Position numbers and translations under genes: made by a program. Below are positions 36,793-50,000 of a stretch of DNA of 50,000 bases, one piece after another. Each line of letters begins with the position of its first letter. Positions within the stretch are counted from its first letter, which is position 1. The notes under the pieces were generated by a model that searched no databases, was not told where the DNA came from, and was given only the letters and a program-made list of their open reading frames with translations. Source of the stretch: Blastocystis sp. Blastoise (lineage: Eukaryota > Sar > Bigyra > Opalinata > Blastocystidae); the NCBI GenBank assembly GCA_039096225.1, contig JBBPEB010000009.1:530001-580000 (forward strand), written 5' to 3'.

Positions 36793-37006
36793 TATATATA
36801 TTATTATTATTATTATCTGAGATATTATTTATATATATTATTATTATTATTATCTGAGATATTATTATAATATAAAAATGAATGTACTTCTATTATCAAT
36901 ACATATATAGGGTTATTTATTTGGATTAAATAATTTAATTGCCTATATGCGAATAATGGACAAATTAGAAATTACTCCTGATTTACTTGAAAAAATGAGA
37001 ATATAA
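35114..37006 (+). CDS. IP6K: Inositol hexakisphosphate kinase (IPK family)
   Basis: Six exons: 35114-35224, 35293-35602, 35701-about 35795, 36009-36188, 36304-36639, 36911-37006; about 375 residues. IP6Ks phosphorylate InsP6 to InsP7. The family signature PxxxDxKxGxR is intact as PCILDIKMGTR (Pro128, Asp132, Lys134, Gly136, Arg138). Also present: LGLRLCGMKLY (the 'GvRicGMqvY' block), KEKKWGKTL, SSLLFVYEG (SSLL motif), and IIDLANCNF (IDFA equivalent, metal-binding Asp). A low-complexity Asp/Ser/Glu insert lies between SSLL and IDLA, as is common in this family. The join of exons 3 and 4 is unresolved: TTATAT is duplicated at both edges and the only GT (35803) leaves the next exon out of frame. 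Other joins keep frame. Confidence 0.88.
36653..36793 (+). repeat. TTA and 9-bp TTTATTATG repeats in IP6K intron
   Basis: (TTA)n, then seven copies of TTTATTATG, then (TTA)n again. It lies in the last intron (36640-36910) of the IP6K gene. The poly-Ile/Leu ORFs across it are artefacts. Confidence 0.9.
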
Positions 37007-38047
37007 ATTAACTACAATTATTTGTTTTGAGTATATTCAATAAGATTCTATATTTACTATTTATCATACGCTTCTACTTGTTTATTTCTTTTAGTTTTTT
37101 TTTTGTACTATTTTTTTTATTTAATGTTTCTATACACTATTTTTCTTTTTACATATATATTTCTAATTATTCTCTTTATCAAGTATTTTTATCTTTTTCA
37201 TTTTATTTTTTTATTTTGACTTGAATCATAATGAATACTGTCTCTGACTTTTCTTAACATACATATATATTATTTTTTCATTATTTATTTTGAAACATAT
37301 TTTAAGCACATTTTTCTAGGTTGATTTTGCTATTTTTTATTTTTTTTGTTTCTCTTCTGTACTTATTATTTCATTAAGATTTAAAGCTAACTAGATTTCA
37401 AGAAAATCATTTATATAAAAATAACAAAACACAAAGATAACATAATATTTACGTTTTATAAATAGTTTGCTCTCAAACACATGCGAAAGGAAAAAAAATG
37501 ACATGACAGAATCAACAGAAAAAATATAAAAATATGAATAATACAAACATAAATAATGACTGAATACAACGACAAGAATATCAAGGTTCTCTTGTAAATC
37601 ATGAACTTTTATCCAATATAATAATTAATATATATATATATATAATTAGAACATGACTCAACATAAAAATAACACCTTGTCAATGAAACTACATAAAAAA
37701 TGTGAAAGCAAAAAAATAATAAATATGAAAAAAGGTGAAAAAGAAATTGATTCACTTGAAGAAATGTTTGTAAAAAGAGTAAAAAAAAAAGAAAATTAAA
37801 AGGAAAAAGAAAAAGGAAAAAGAAAATCTAATAAAAAAAATACATATATTCTTTAAACAAAGACTATAGTACAAGACAAAGTAGAGAATATGTATATAGA
37901 ATAGACTAGAATTAATAGCTAGATATTACATAGTAAAATAGACAATAAGAAAGAATATTCAAGCCATAATTATCCCACAAATAAGATACCATAAATAATA
38001 TATGATATATATGATATATATATATATATATATTATATAAGTATAAC
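37007..38047. other. Convergent 3' intergenic region with T-to-A composition switch
   Basis: From 37007 to about 37380 the plus strand is T-rich; from there to 38047 it is A/G-rich. This mirrors the two converging genes. No gene seen. Confidence 0.65.
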
Positions 38048-39568
38048 TTAAAGTGAGGAAGGAGCTACAAGTGGGTCCATATATCTTGATGATTGAATAA
38101 GAGCAGGATTACTATTCATATACATGGATTGTCTAGAGAAATTAAGAGGTTGACCAATCGGGGGTTCTTGTTTAGCTACTACTTTAGGTTTACCACCTAC
38201 AATCATATTTGAATGAACATCATTAGGCATGATATTACTAGAGATCAAATAGGAAGAAGGATATTGACCAGGAACATAAACAGAACCAGGATAATAAGCA
38301 TCGGATTTACCATAAGCTAACTATATATTAGTATTATTAGTATTACTTTAATATACTATTAGACTATTATTTTTATGTATATTAATATAATAATAATATA
38401 ATTTATATAATAATATATAATAATATATATATACAGGATTCTGTACATCCATATAAGAAGGAGAAGAATCGACAACAACTGGCATTTTTCTTCTATATAT
38501 ATATTCATATATACAAATAAATAATATTAAAATACATACTGTTGAGCATAGGAACTTTTAGGTTCAGAATAAGGATAAGCACTATATATATAGATTTAGA
38601 AATACATATTTATTAAAAAAAAAATTAATATAGATTTATAAATAAAAAAATTAAAATATAGATTTAAAAAAAAAATTAAAAAAATAGATTTATATAAAAA
38701 AATAGTTTAAAAATTTAAAAAATAGTTTAAAAATTAAAATTAAAAATAGTTTAAAAATTAAAAAAAGCATACTATCCAGAAGAAGCATAAACAGAATTAT
38801 AAGCATCTACAGGACGAGCAGTAACAGGGTTAGAATTAGTAGAACTAGGAGAACCACTATAAAAATAAAATAATTATTATTATTCAACTGTAATATAATT
38901 ATTTAAATAATATTGAAAAAATATATATATACTATTCGTGAGAAGCAGCAGTATAAGGATTTCTAGCAGGTTGATTACGTATAATAAACAAATAGTAAGT
39001 TTATTCTTTAAAAAATTATTAAAATACGAAAAAAAATAAAAAAAATAAAAAAATATATATATATGTACGTATAAGACTTTGAAGAAGTTTTGCTTGATTA
39101 TCCTGATAAGTATTAAGTTGTTGTGTTAAGAAAGTGACTTTCGAATTATTTTGATTTAACGATTCTTCGAGATCCTTAATGTAATCGATAGTATATTCGA
39201 TAAGAAGATTTTTGTTTAATTTTAATCCTTTTCTAGAAGAAAATTTCTTTGAGGAGCGAATGATAGTTTCAAGAGAACCTAAACTAGCACTCAATCGTTC
39301 GCGACGTCTCTAAATAAAAGACAAATAATAATAATTGTGCCAAATAGATAGTTTAAATAGAAAAAAAAAACAAAAAAAAAACTATATATACTCGTTCACT
39401 AGCACGATGAGATGCCTTCTTGATAGTACATTGGTCTCCAGTAGTACTGTTTTCATTTTTATCGGAGTGATCTTGAGTACTCGCACTGCTATCAGTGTCG
39501 AGTGTATTAAGATCATCGTTCAAAGTTTCGGTTTCTTCAGGCTTTACACTTGTTTTTTCTTCGCTCAT
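38048..39568 (-). CDS. bHLH transcription factor, probable zipper extension
   Basis: Start MSEEKTSVKPEETETLNDDL at 39568; exon 1 39568-39392, exon 2 from 39309, then four or five short exons down to 38048. The first 45 residues are acidic and Ser/Thr-rich. The basic region spans the exon 1-2 join: KKASHRASER then RRRERL, giving the His-Glu-Arg arrangement that in known bHLH proteins reads CACGTG-type E-boxes. Helix 1 is SASLGSLETIIRSS, loop KKFSSRKGLK, helix 2 LNKNLLIEYTIDYIKDLEESL, running into a heptad-like extension (SKVTFLTQQLNTYQDNQAKLLQSL). The C-terminal part is Tyr/Ser/Pro-rich (AYPYSEPKSSYAQQ; NFSRQSMYMNSNPAL), resembling an activation or interaction region. I did not resolve the join after exon 2. 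Nuclear regulator; targets unknown. Confidence 0.85.
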
Positions 39569-39799
39569 GTTCAGATTTAATAATGAATTGTATTCGAGAT
39601 TTTAAAAATATATGGAATACTCAATAAACACAGAAAAAATTAATATGTTACCTAAAAGCACAACACTTAAAAAAAGCAGAAGACATTGAGAAGAAAAAGT
39701 AGAGGTGCGTCATCGATCTCAACCACAAAATCCTAAAATATGAATCAAAACGAAGTCTAAGGCCAATCGATCTTAAGAAAAGTGTTTAAAAAGCAGACA

Positions 39800-39850
39800 A
39801 TTGACACTATGACGCATCCCCAGTGTCTATCGGCTCTTTCTGGGGTTTTG
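39800..39850. other. Structured GC-richer island, possible ncRNA or regulatory element 1
   Basis: GACACT (39803-39808) pairs with AGTGTC (39822-39827), and alternatively CCCCAG (39818-39823) with CTGGGG (39840-39845). ATGACGCATC lies in the first loop. Downstream to 39990 the sequence stays richer in G and C than the surroundings. Confidence 0.3.
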
Positions 39851-41640
39851 ACATCATCAGCCAAAAGATTCAGCCTTCGTTGACAATTTTTTGGATTTTG
39901 ATACCTATCGGCAGCCCCCGAAATATGCTCGATTAAGCGTACCCGAGTTTCTCATGTGAAAGCCCTGCCTTATTGGAGGATGAAGCACATAAAAGAAACG
40001 AAAAGAAATCAGCAACAACTATAATATTCATATATTTTCTTGGAAAAATTACTATACAATCGAAAAGACTATTGTTTTATTTTGTCTATTTCTAACGTTG
40101 AAATCTTTTATATACCGACGATAAACTCAGGTATACTGACACCTCCGTTTGTTTCTCTATAAGAAATCTTGTGTTTACCCTGTCATCAAAGATCTTTTTT
40201 CTTTAGAACTATCTCCTTTTTTTCTTAGTGTAGAACTCTTTATATTCTATTTATTTCTTATTTTTAATATATACAATTTCATTATTATGAAATCTGAATA
40301 TACTCCAGAAAAACAAAAATCCACTTCACGTTAATTCTCCTCTTTCATTCTTAATGAACCGCTGAATTCAACATATTTTATTTTCTAGTTATCTCTATAT
40401 GTCTATTGGTTTCATAAGCATGATACTCAACACCAGTGACACCAATCAAGTTATTAATTTTTAAATATGTTGTTTCATATACTATCAATACGAAATACAT
40501 GTTTCTATATTATTTTCTATTTAAGTCTTTCATTTAGAATACGTTACCACTCCTCTATAGACAAACTCTATAAGGTTTCTGTTTAGCTCTTTTTAAACAC
40601 TGAATAAGACAATATCTTTTGATTGTTTCTGAAAAGGAAGAGCAACTGCTTATTATGATTCGTTTCCTAAGAATCTTAGAGTTTTGTCGTGTGTTTGGTG
40701 TGTGTTTTGTTGTGTTTTATTCTTTTATGTGTCTAAATAATGTCTTGAATGACACACTCCATTTTTTATTATAAAGAATGTTCTGACATTCTACTTGTAG
40801 TTAATATAGATGTAATCTTAAGTAAAAAAGTCAATCATTTTTTTTATTTTTCTAGAAAATAGTGATTCAAAGTAGTATTTAATGTTTATGGATATCGTAT
40901 TCATAGCTAGCATAAATATAAAATTAATTCACAACGAAGTATCATATTTTAATAAAGTATATGACAAATTGGATTATCTTCTAAATAGTTTTATTGATCA
41001 GTTTTTTGTTATTATAATTTAACCGACATATATATGTGCTGTTGTATAAATAGCAATGATAGTGACTTTATTGAGCCAAACATATAAATATGAGAATAAT
41101 TACCTATAATTGTTTTCAATAGCTCTGTTCTTCATATAATTAAGTATAAAGTATTTATTCCTCTATAGCAGCAACTTTAAAATAAGCAATAAATCAAAAT
41201 AAAATTTGTTTTGATTACAATTAATTTCTAGTTATTTTGTATCTTTCGAGTTATTCAACTCTGATTTTTTATAGTATTTACTCATTTCATATGTTTCTAT
41301 ATATCAACTCCACGTAGAAATATTCTATCGTATATTCTGTTTAACCGAAAATAAAATAAAAATAAATGTGAATTTTGAACTCATTCTTAGTCATGTATAT
41401 CTACCATTTTCATATCAATGCTTTTATAAGCAATAAACCTATCAATAAAACGTATTCTAAAACGGAATATCTTAAATGAAAAAAAAAATGAATGACAACA
41501 AAGAAATATTAAAAATGAATAATATTAATAATTTTGAAGTGCATATATGTATCAAAAAAAAAACATTTCATAAAACGAAAACACTCAAAAGAACTCACTT
41601 TTAACTCATAAAAGAAAAAGAACAAAAAGAAAAATAGATA

Positions 41641-41740
41641 ATGACGCATCTCTTCGGGTTTCTATTCGATTTTCGATATGGAGATTCAAGTGAGGAGTCG
41701 TCATGATTCCTGAGAAACCCGTGGAGAAACTGGGTTTTTA
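41641..41740. other. Structured GC-richer island, possible ncRNA or regulatory element 2
   Basis: CGGGTTTCT (41655-41663) is the exact reverse complement of AGAAACCCG (41713-41721), enclosing 49 nt with a small TCGA..TCGA hairpin. It begins with ATGACGCATC, as element 1 does, and is followed by AAACCC/GGGTTT pairing near 41716-41736. Confidence 0.35.
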
Positions 41741-42754
41741 AGAAAAAAAAGAGAAAAAAAATCTAGTCTTTTCCTTCATGTTGTTTGCTCTTTATATATA
41801 TTAGTAAATAGAATAGAAATTTCAAGTTAAATAGCCTTTTCTAAAACAATTTTTCAGCAACTGTTTTGACCTTTTTGTTGTAATTCATTGAAAAACAACG
41901 TATTATTATAAGGATATTACTATTCTAAATGATTTATAAACAATGTTTCTTCGTCTATACATATTCTGAAAGTGATTCATTATTATGTTAGATAAGAAAC
42001 AAAATATTTTCTCGATAATTTATTTTAATAAGGTCAAAAACTTATAAAATTAGTGGTCAGATATTGAATTGTGTCTTAATTTATCAGCAAAGAAGTATTT
42101 ATATATTTATTAGAACTATATAAATAATTACAATAATAATGAAAAAAGAAAGTCTCAATTATAATATTCATTTCATTCCATAATTTCATTTATTAATGTC
42201 TCAATAAATTACATCAATTTATTCCCAATTAAAACATGAAAGCATATTGACAATACAAAATAAACAGAAAATTTGTTATTATGAATGACTTTAATATCCA
42301 TGTCATCATAAGTAGAATTGCATGGAGTATATTATATCTTAAATAATGCATACTTTATTATAAATATTGAATTTATCAATAATATAAGCATATGTATACC
42401 TATCTATCTATCTCTTTGGATACTTTAAGCATTTTTCCTTACTTTACGTGATGTTTAATCAAAAAGAAATTAAAATATTTCAATTCTTTCAAATTATTGA
42501 AAAAGTTCAAGTGTAGCATCAGCCTATCTCTACATGATCTAGATTTCATTTACTTAGTCCTATTGTTGTTATAATTTTTAAAATAGAGAAGGATATACTA
42601 AATAATGATATAGTTGATTTTATTATAAATCCCAAACTAAAAAGCCAAAAATGAGGTGAGAATCAGAAAGAATTCATGGAAAATGGTAATAAATCAGTAA
42701 TTGTTCTTTCACTGAGACTTGTTGCTTTAATCATATTATCTTGTGTTGTTTATT

Positions 42755-46850
<4,096 letters not shown>

Positions 46851-47495
46851 TGATTGTTTTATACTAATAATAATATGTATATATTAAAGAATATACATTT
46901 TTAATAATTATATTTATATGTATATATGTTTCTATTACTTACTCCTTTATATATATGTTGTATATTAATAATATATATCCATAATATATACATATTATCT
47001 AGAATAGTCATGTTAGTATTATTCACTTTTCTTATATTTTATTCTCTTTCTTCTTTTGAGGTGTCAGTGGGCTTACTTTTTATATATTTTTTGTAGTCTA
47101 TATAAACATATACTTATTTTTTTTCTACCTTTACATGTTCTAAGATATATATATTGTCATTTCCTTATGATTATACATATATTTATTTATTTACTGTCAT
47201 CATATTGTTTTGTGGATTTTTTCTCTCTTCTTTTTTCATTCATATTATTATTGTTGTCGTTAGATATGATATTCTTCCTTTTCAATTCTTCTTATCTTCT
47301 TTTATTGAGATTTGTTTTTGTTTTGTACGCTCTTCATGCATATTTATTGTAATTCTCTTGTATATATAATATATTGGTAATATACTATTTAGTTGAGTTA
47401 GTAGATTTTTAAAATATCCTTCATTTAATAGCTATATTTATAAAAATATCGATCACTTTAAAAAAAGACAAAAATTTAAAAACAGAAAAATTAAT
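46851..47495. other. 3' flank of TBC1D23, T/C-rich
   Basis: Pyrimidine-rich on the plus strand, especially 47040-47350. The hydrophobic ORFs there are products of that composition. Confidence 0.6.
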
Positions 47496-47569
47496 TGCTC
47501 ACAACCGGGATCGAACCGGCGACCCCCGCGTTATTAGCACGGTGCTCTGACCGACTGAGCTATGCGAGC
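47496..47569 (-). tRNA. trnI-AAU: tRNA-Ile (anticodon AAU)
   Basis: 74 nt on the minus strand including discriminator A. Acceptor GCTCGCA pairs with TGTGAGC (one G-U). D arm GCTCAGTCGGTCAGAGC. Anticodon stem CCGTG/CGCGG with loop CTAATAA, anticodon AAT. T arm GGTTCGATCC. No intron, CCA not encoded. A T-rich tract follows on the minus strand. Confidence 0.97.
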
Positions 47570-48156
47570 TTTATGTTTATTTTTCCGTTTTATACTATAC
47601 TAATTCTAATTAAATCTTTGTTTAATTTGAAAGGAAATATGATGAATTAGATGTGTTAATATGCATTATATTAATAGATATGTATGCTATTGTGATATTT
47701 ATTCACGTATATTACACAAATATCAATTTTATGAAAATATTTAATAAACAGTATCTATAAACCAGGACAAACATAAATTACTAACAGATTTTTTCCTTTT
47801 TTTGAAAACAAGTGTTTTTTTTTATTATATATTATATTTCTTGTTTATTTAAATTATTTTAGGTTCAATGAGATCATAGTAGTTTAGGTGAATACAAAAA
47901 AATAGTTTTTCTTGATATTAAGATTGTTGATAATTGACTATTTAATTATAATTCACTTAAAATAATATTAAAACTAAACAAAATACTATAAGAAACATAA
48001 ATATGACATATAAACATTCATTGTAATAGAAACTGAACCAGATGAATGAAATAATATGAAAAAAAGTGAAAAACTGAATATGGGAAACATGAAAAATGAG
48101 TGAATAGAGAAAATTGGTAATTAAATAAATATGAAACTATGAGAGTATGTCTATGA
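47570..48156. other. Intergenic, no gene seen
   Basis: Mixed AT-rich sequence. It becomes A-rich on the plus strand after about 47940, in keeping with the 3' flank of the minus-strand Fab1 gene. Confidence 0.55.
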
Positions 48157-49300
48157 TTATAATAAATCGGTAATATAAGTTAAAATATTATTATTTGTAT
48201 CTCGTATATCTTTGTATTCACTTCTTTGAAATGCGATATTTGGAGACGGTGTAAAATAATTACAAATATTATTTTTGAATCTTGTTCGGTAATCTTCTGG
48301 CGGTAAAATAGTTGGCTGGGCATCTCCTACAATACAGGTCAGATTCTTAATATTATATTCTATAGATATATTTATAAAAATAAATTAGTTGTATATAAAT
48401 GAGAGTGAAATAGTAATAGTATATATATATATATATACCTATTTCTTTTTTAAATTCATAAGATGATAAATAATCAATAATTCCCATCACTAATTCTTGC
48501 TATATATATAATTAATAATAATAATATATATATATATAAATGATAATATATAATGATATTGATGGTGTCTATATCAATGAAGAATATTTGTGATATAAAC
48601 AGTATATATAAAGTGAAATATATATAAAGTGAACTATATATATACGGTATCTTCATCAATACCAATAAGAAGGGAATAATCCACGATATTCAGCGACGAT
48701 AAGAAGGAACTATCACGAAGAACAGAAGACACAAAATGGACAATATCCGATGGCTATATAATAAGTAATAATAAGAAATGATAATAAGTAATAATAAGAA
48801 ATAATAATATTTATAGAAGTGACGATTATTATGTTATTCAATATATATATATATATACTCGAATAGCTATACTTCTCCCTTGTCGATCTCTCCATATATT
48901 TGTATCTAACAACGTACTTGAGGAGTTAACAGCATATCTATTTCGTTCACTTCCCTTTAAATCATATTTGACAGTGATATGACGACGGTAAAATAAATTC
49001 TCCATGATCTTTATATATATATATATATAGAATTGAAATATATAAAAAAGAAGACAATTGAGAATGATCATAATAATTATATATATATATATACAATATA
49101 ATAGCTGATTGTTTTCGATGTATATTCATTGCCAGAAATAGAGAAAAGACCGTAAGAGGGGCACAGGAAGGAGTGAGAAGATTCAAATATAGATTGACTT
49201 TCGTATCTAAAGATAGGGGACATAAATGGAGGAGATAGGGGAAATGTAGAAGATAAAAAGAAATGATTTCAATCATTTTAGTATTTATATAAAAGATGAT

Positions 49301-49362
<62 letters not shown>

Positions 49363-50000
49363 ATATATATACTTAAAATATTTGAATCCTATAGAGGAAA
49401 AGGCCTTGAATTCTCGTTCCTGAATCTCTTTACATACGTATCGACCATCCATAGACTCATAAAATGTAGCTCCTATATATATATATAAGTGTAATAAACA
49501 TAATACAAAAATAATAATAAATAGTATAATAACTAGAATAACAAATATGATAATACTATAGAGTATACCTGATTTCCCGCCTTTTGTTTCGAGCGGTTTA
49601 CATCTCGATAAGGAGGTGATGAAGTCGATTTCTGTGATTCCAGAAGCTTTTCGAAGGGCATAAAACTATTAGGTATATATATATATATATATTATTAATG
49701 TTATTATTATATATACCTGAAGAGGGAAATAAACAGTGACTTGAAGACGTGTACCAGCTGTATTCTATATATATATATAAATTAAAAGAGATATATAACA
49801 TATAAAATAGTATACTATCCTAGTTAACACTATATATATATATATATACTAATAGAGGAGTATCAAAAGTGAATTGTATGTTACCATTCCATTGTAACTC
49901 GCGAATCAGAAATTCCTGTACGTTTTCAACGAAGAAGGATCCTCCAATCATATCATTGTCCGTTACAGGATCCCCACTAGCCGTTATAGATCCTCCTGCC
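48157..50000 (-). CDS. FAB1: Fab1/PIKfyve phosphatidylinositol 3-phosphate 5-kinase, C-terminal part
   Basis: The 5' end lies beyond 50000. About ten short exons on the minus strand give the PIPK catalytic domain. Order: GGSFFVENVQEFLIRELQW, TRLQVTVYFPLQ, FYALRKASGITEIDFITSLS, GGKSGATFYESMDGRYVCKE (catalytic Lys), KAFSSIGFKYF, ENLFYRRHITVKYDLKGSER (DLKGSxRNR signature), LLDTNIW, NIVDYSLLIGIDED (catalytic Asp), ELVMGIIDYLSSYEFKKE, PPEDYRTRF (activation loop end), CNYFTPSP, stop at 48159-48157. Fab1 makes PtdIns(3,5)P2 on endosomes and vacuoles. The exon near 49110-49260 (CPSYGLFSISGNEYTSK) corresponds to the 'ilG.y.i' strand but its joins were not fully traced. The FYVE and chaperonin-like parts, if present, are outside the window. 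Confidence 0.9.
49297..49362. repeat. (AAT)n followed by (ATT)n, self-complementary
   Basis: About 13 AAT units run directly into about 7 ATT units inside a Fab1 intron, so the two halves can fold into a long hairpin. Confidence 0.85.

Larger units (their letters stand above)
39569..42754. other. 3.2-kb intergenic region with two GC-richer islands
   Basis: No convincing protein-coding exon. A 61-codon ORF at 40149-40334 ends in a charged tail (KSEYTPEKQKSTSR) but lacks an upstream ATG in frame, so it is not called. Two less AT-rich islands at about 39690-39990 and 41640-41740 contain inverted repeats and share the word ATGACGCATC. Confidence 0.55.

Noticed and set aside
39800..39990. Spliceosomal snRNA (U1, U2, U4, U5 or U6)
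   Set aside because: I looked for the conserved 5' ends and core words on both strands; only an AATTTTTTGG Sm-like word was seen, which is not enough.
40149..40334. 61-codon ORF with a membrane segment and charged tail
   Set aside because: No ATG at the start of the frame and no supporting upstream exon.
47056..47369. Overlapping hydrophobic ORFs after TBC1D23
   Set aside because: Explained by T/C-rich 3' flank; no motif and no splice support.

Overview
This is a strongly AT-rich nuclear segment from a intron-dense unicellular eukaryote. Genes are packed on both strands. Coding exons stand out as GC-richer islands, split by short introns that nearly always begin GTATAT or GTATxT and end in ATATAG or TATAG. 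The gene set (lysophospholipid acyltransferase, DCN1-like neddylation factor, inositol hexakisphosphate kinase, TBC1D23, Fab1/PIKfyve, bHLH factor, UEV domain, BTB and TLDc domains) fits an amoeboid or fungus-related protist. I cannot name the lineage from sequence alone. I see no mobile element, CRISPR array, bacterial gene or viral gene.

Layout. 1-4026: two divergent paralogous MFS transporters. 4600-6574: six-exon membrane-bound O-acyltransferase of the ALE1/LPCAT type. 7000-7853 (minus): six-exon DCN1-like gene whose exons are mostly too short for a simple ORF scan. 7943-9572: divergent short-chain dehydrogenase. 10575-12567 and 21178-23125: two paralogues of an unrecognised family with an Asn/Pro-rich N-terminus and a C-terminal multi-pass membrane part; the similarity extends into the promoter. 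Between them lies a divergent pair of BTB-type genes: BTB plus leucine-rich-like repeats (14288-18455, minus) and BTB plus TLDc (18595-20208, plus). 24060-29811 (minus): a large modular type I surface protein. 30395-30467: tRNA-Glu. 31357-34030 (minus): a UEV (TSG101-type) domain joined to a protein kinase. 35114-37006: inositol hexakisphosphate kinase. 38048-39568 (minus): bHLH protein. 42755-46850: TBC1D23 orthologue, with introns made almost wholly of microsatellite. 47496-47569 (minus): tRNA-Ile. 48157-50000 (minus): C-terminal kinase part of Fab1/PIKfyve, running off the right edge.

Functional theme. Several genes belong to endomembrane trafficking and inositide signalling (Fab1, IP6K, TBC1D23, UEV-kinase, acyltransferase, SDR), but they are independent transcription units and no operon-like arrangement is implied. 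All exon joins were deduced by eye from reading frame plus GT/AG. Multi-exon features are given as spans from start to stop codon; joins that did not keep frame are stated.
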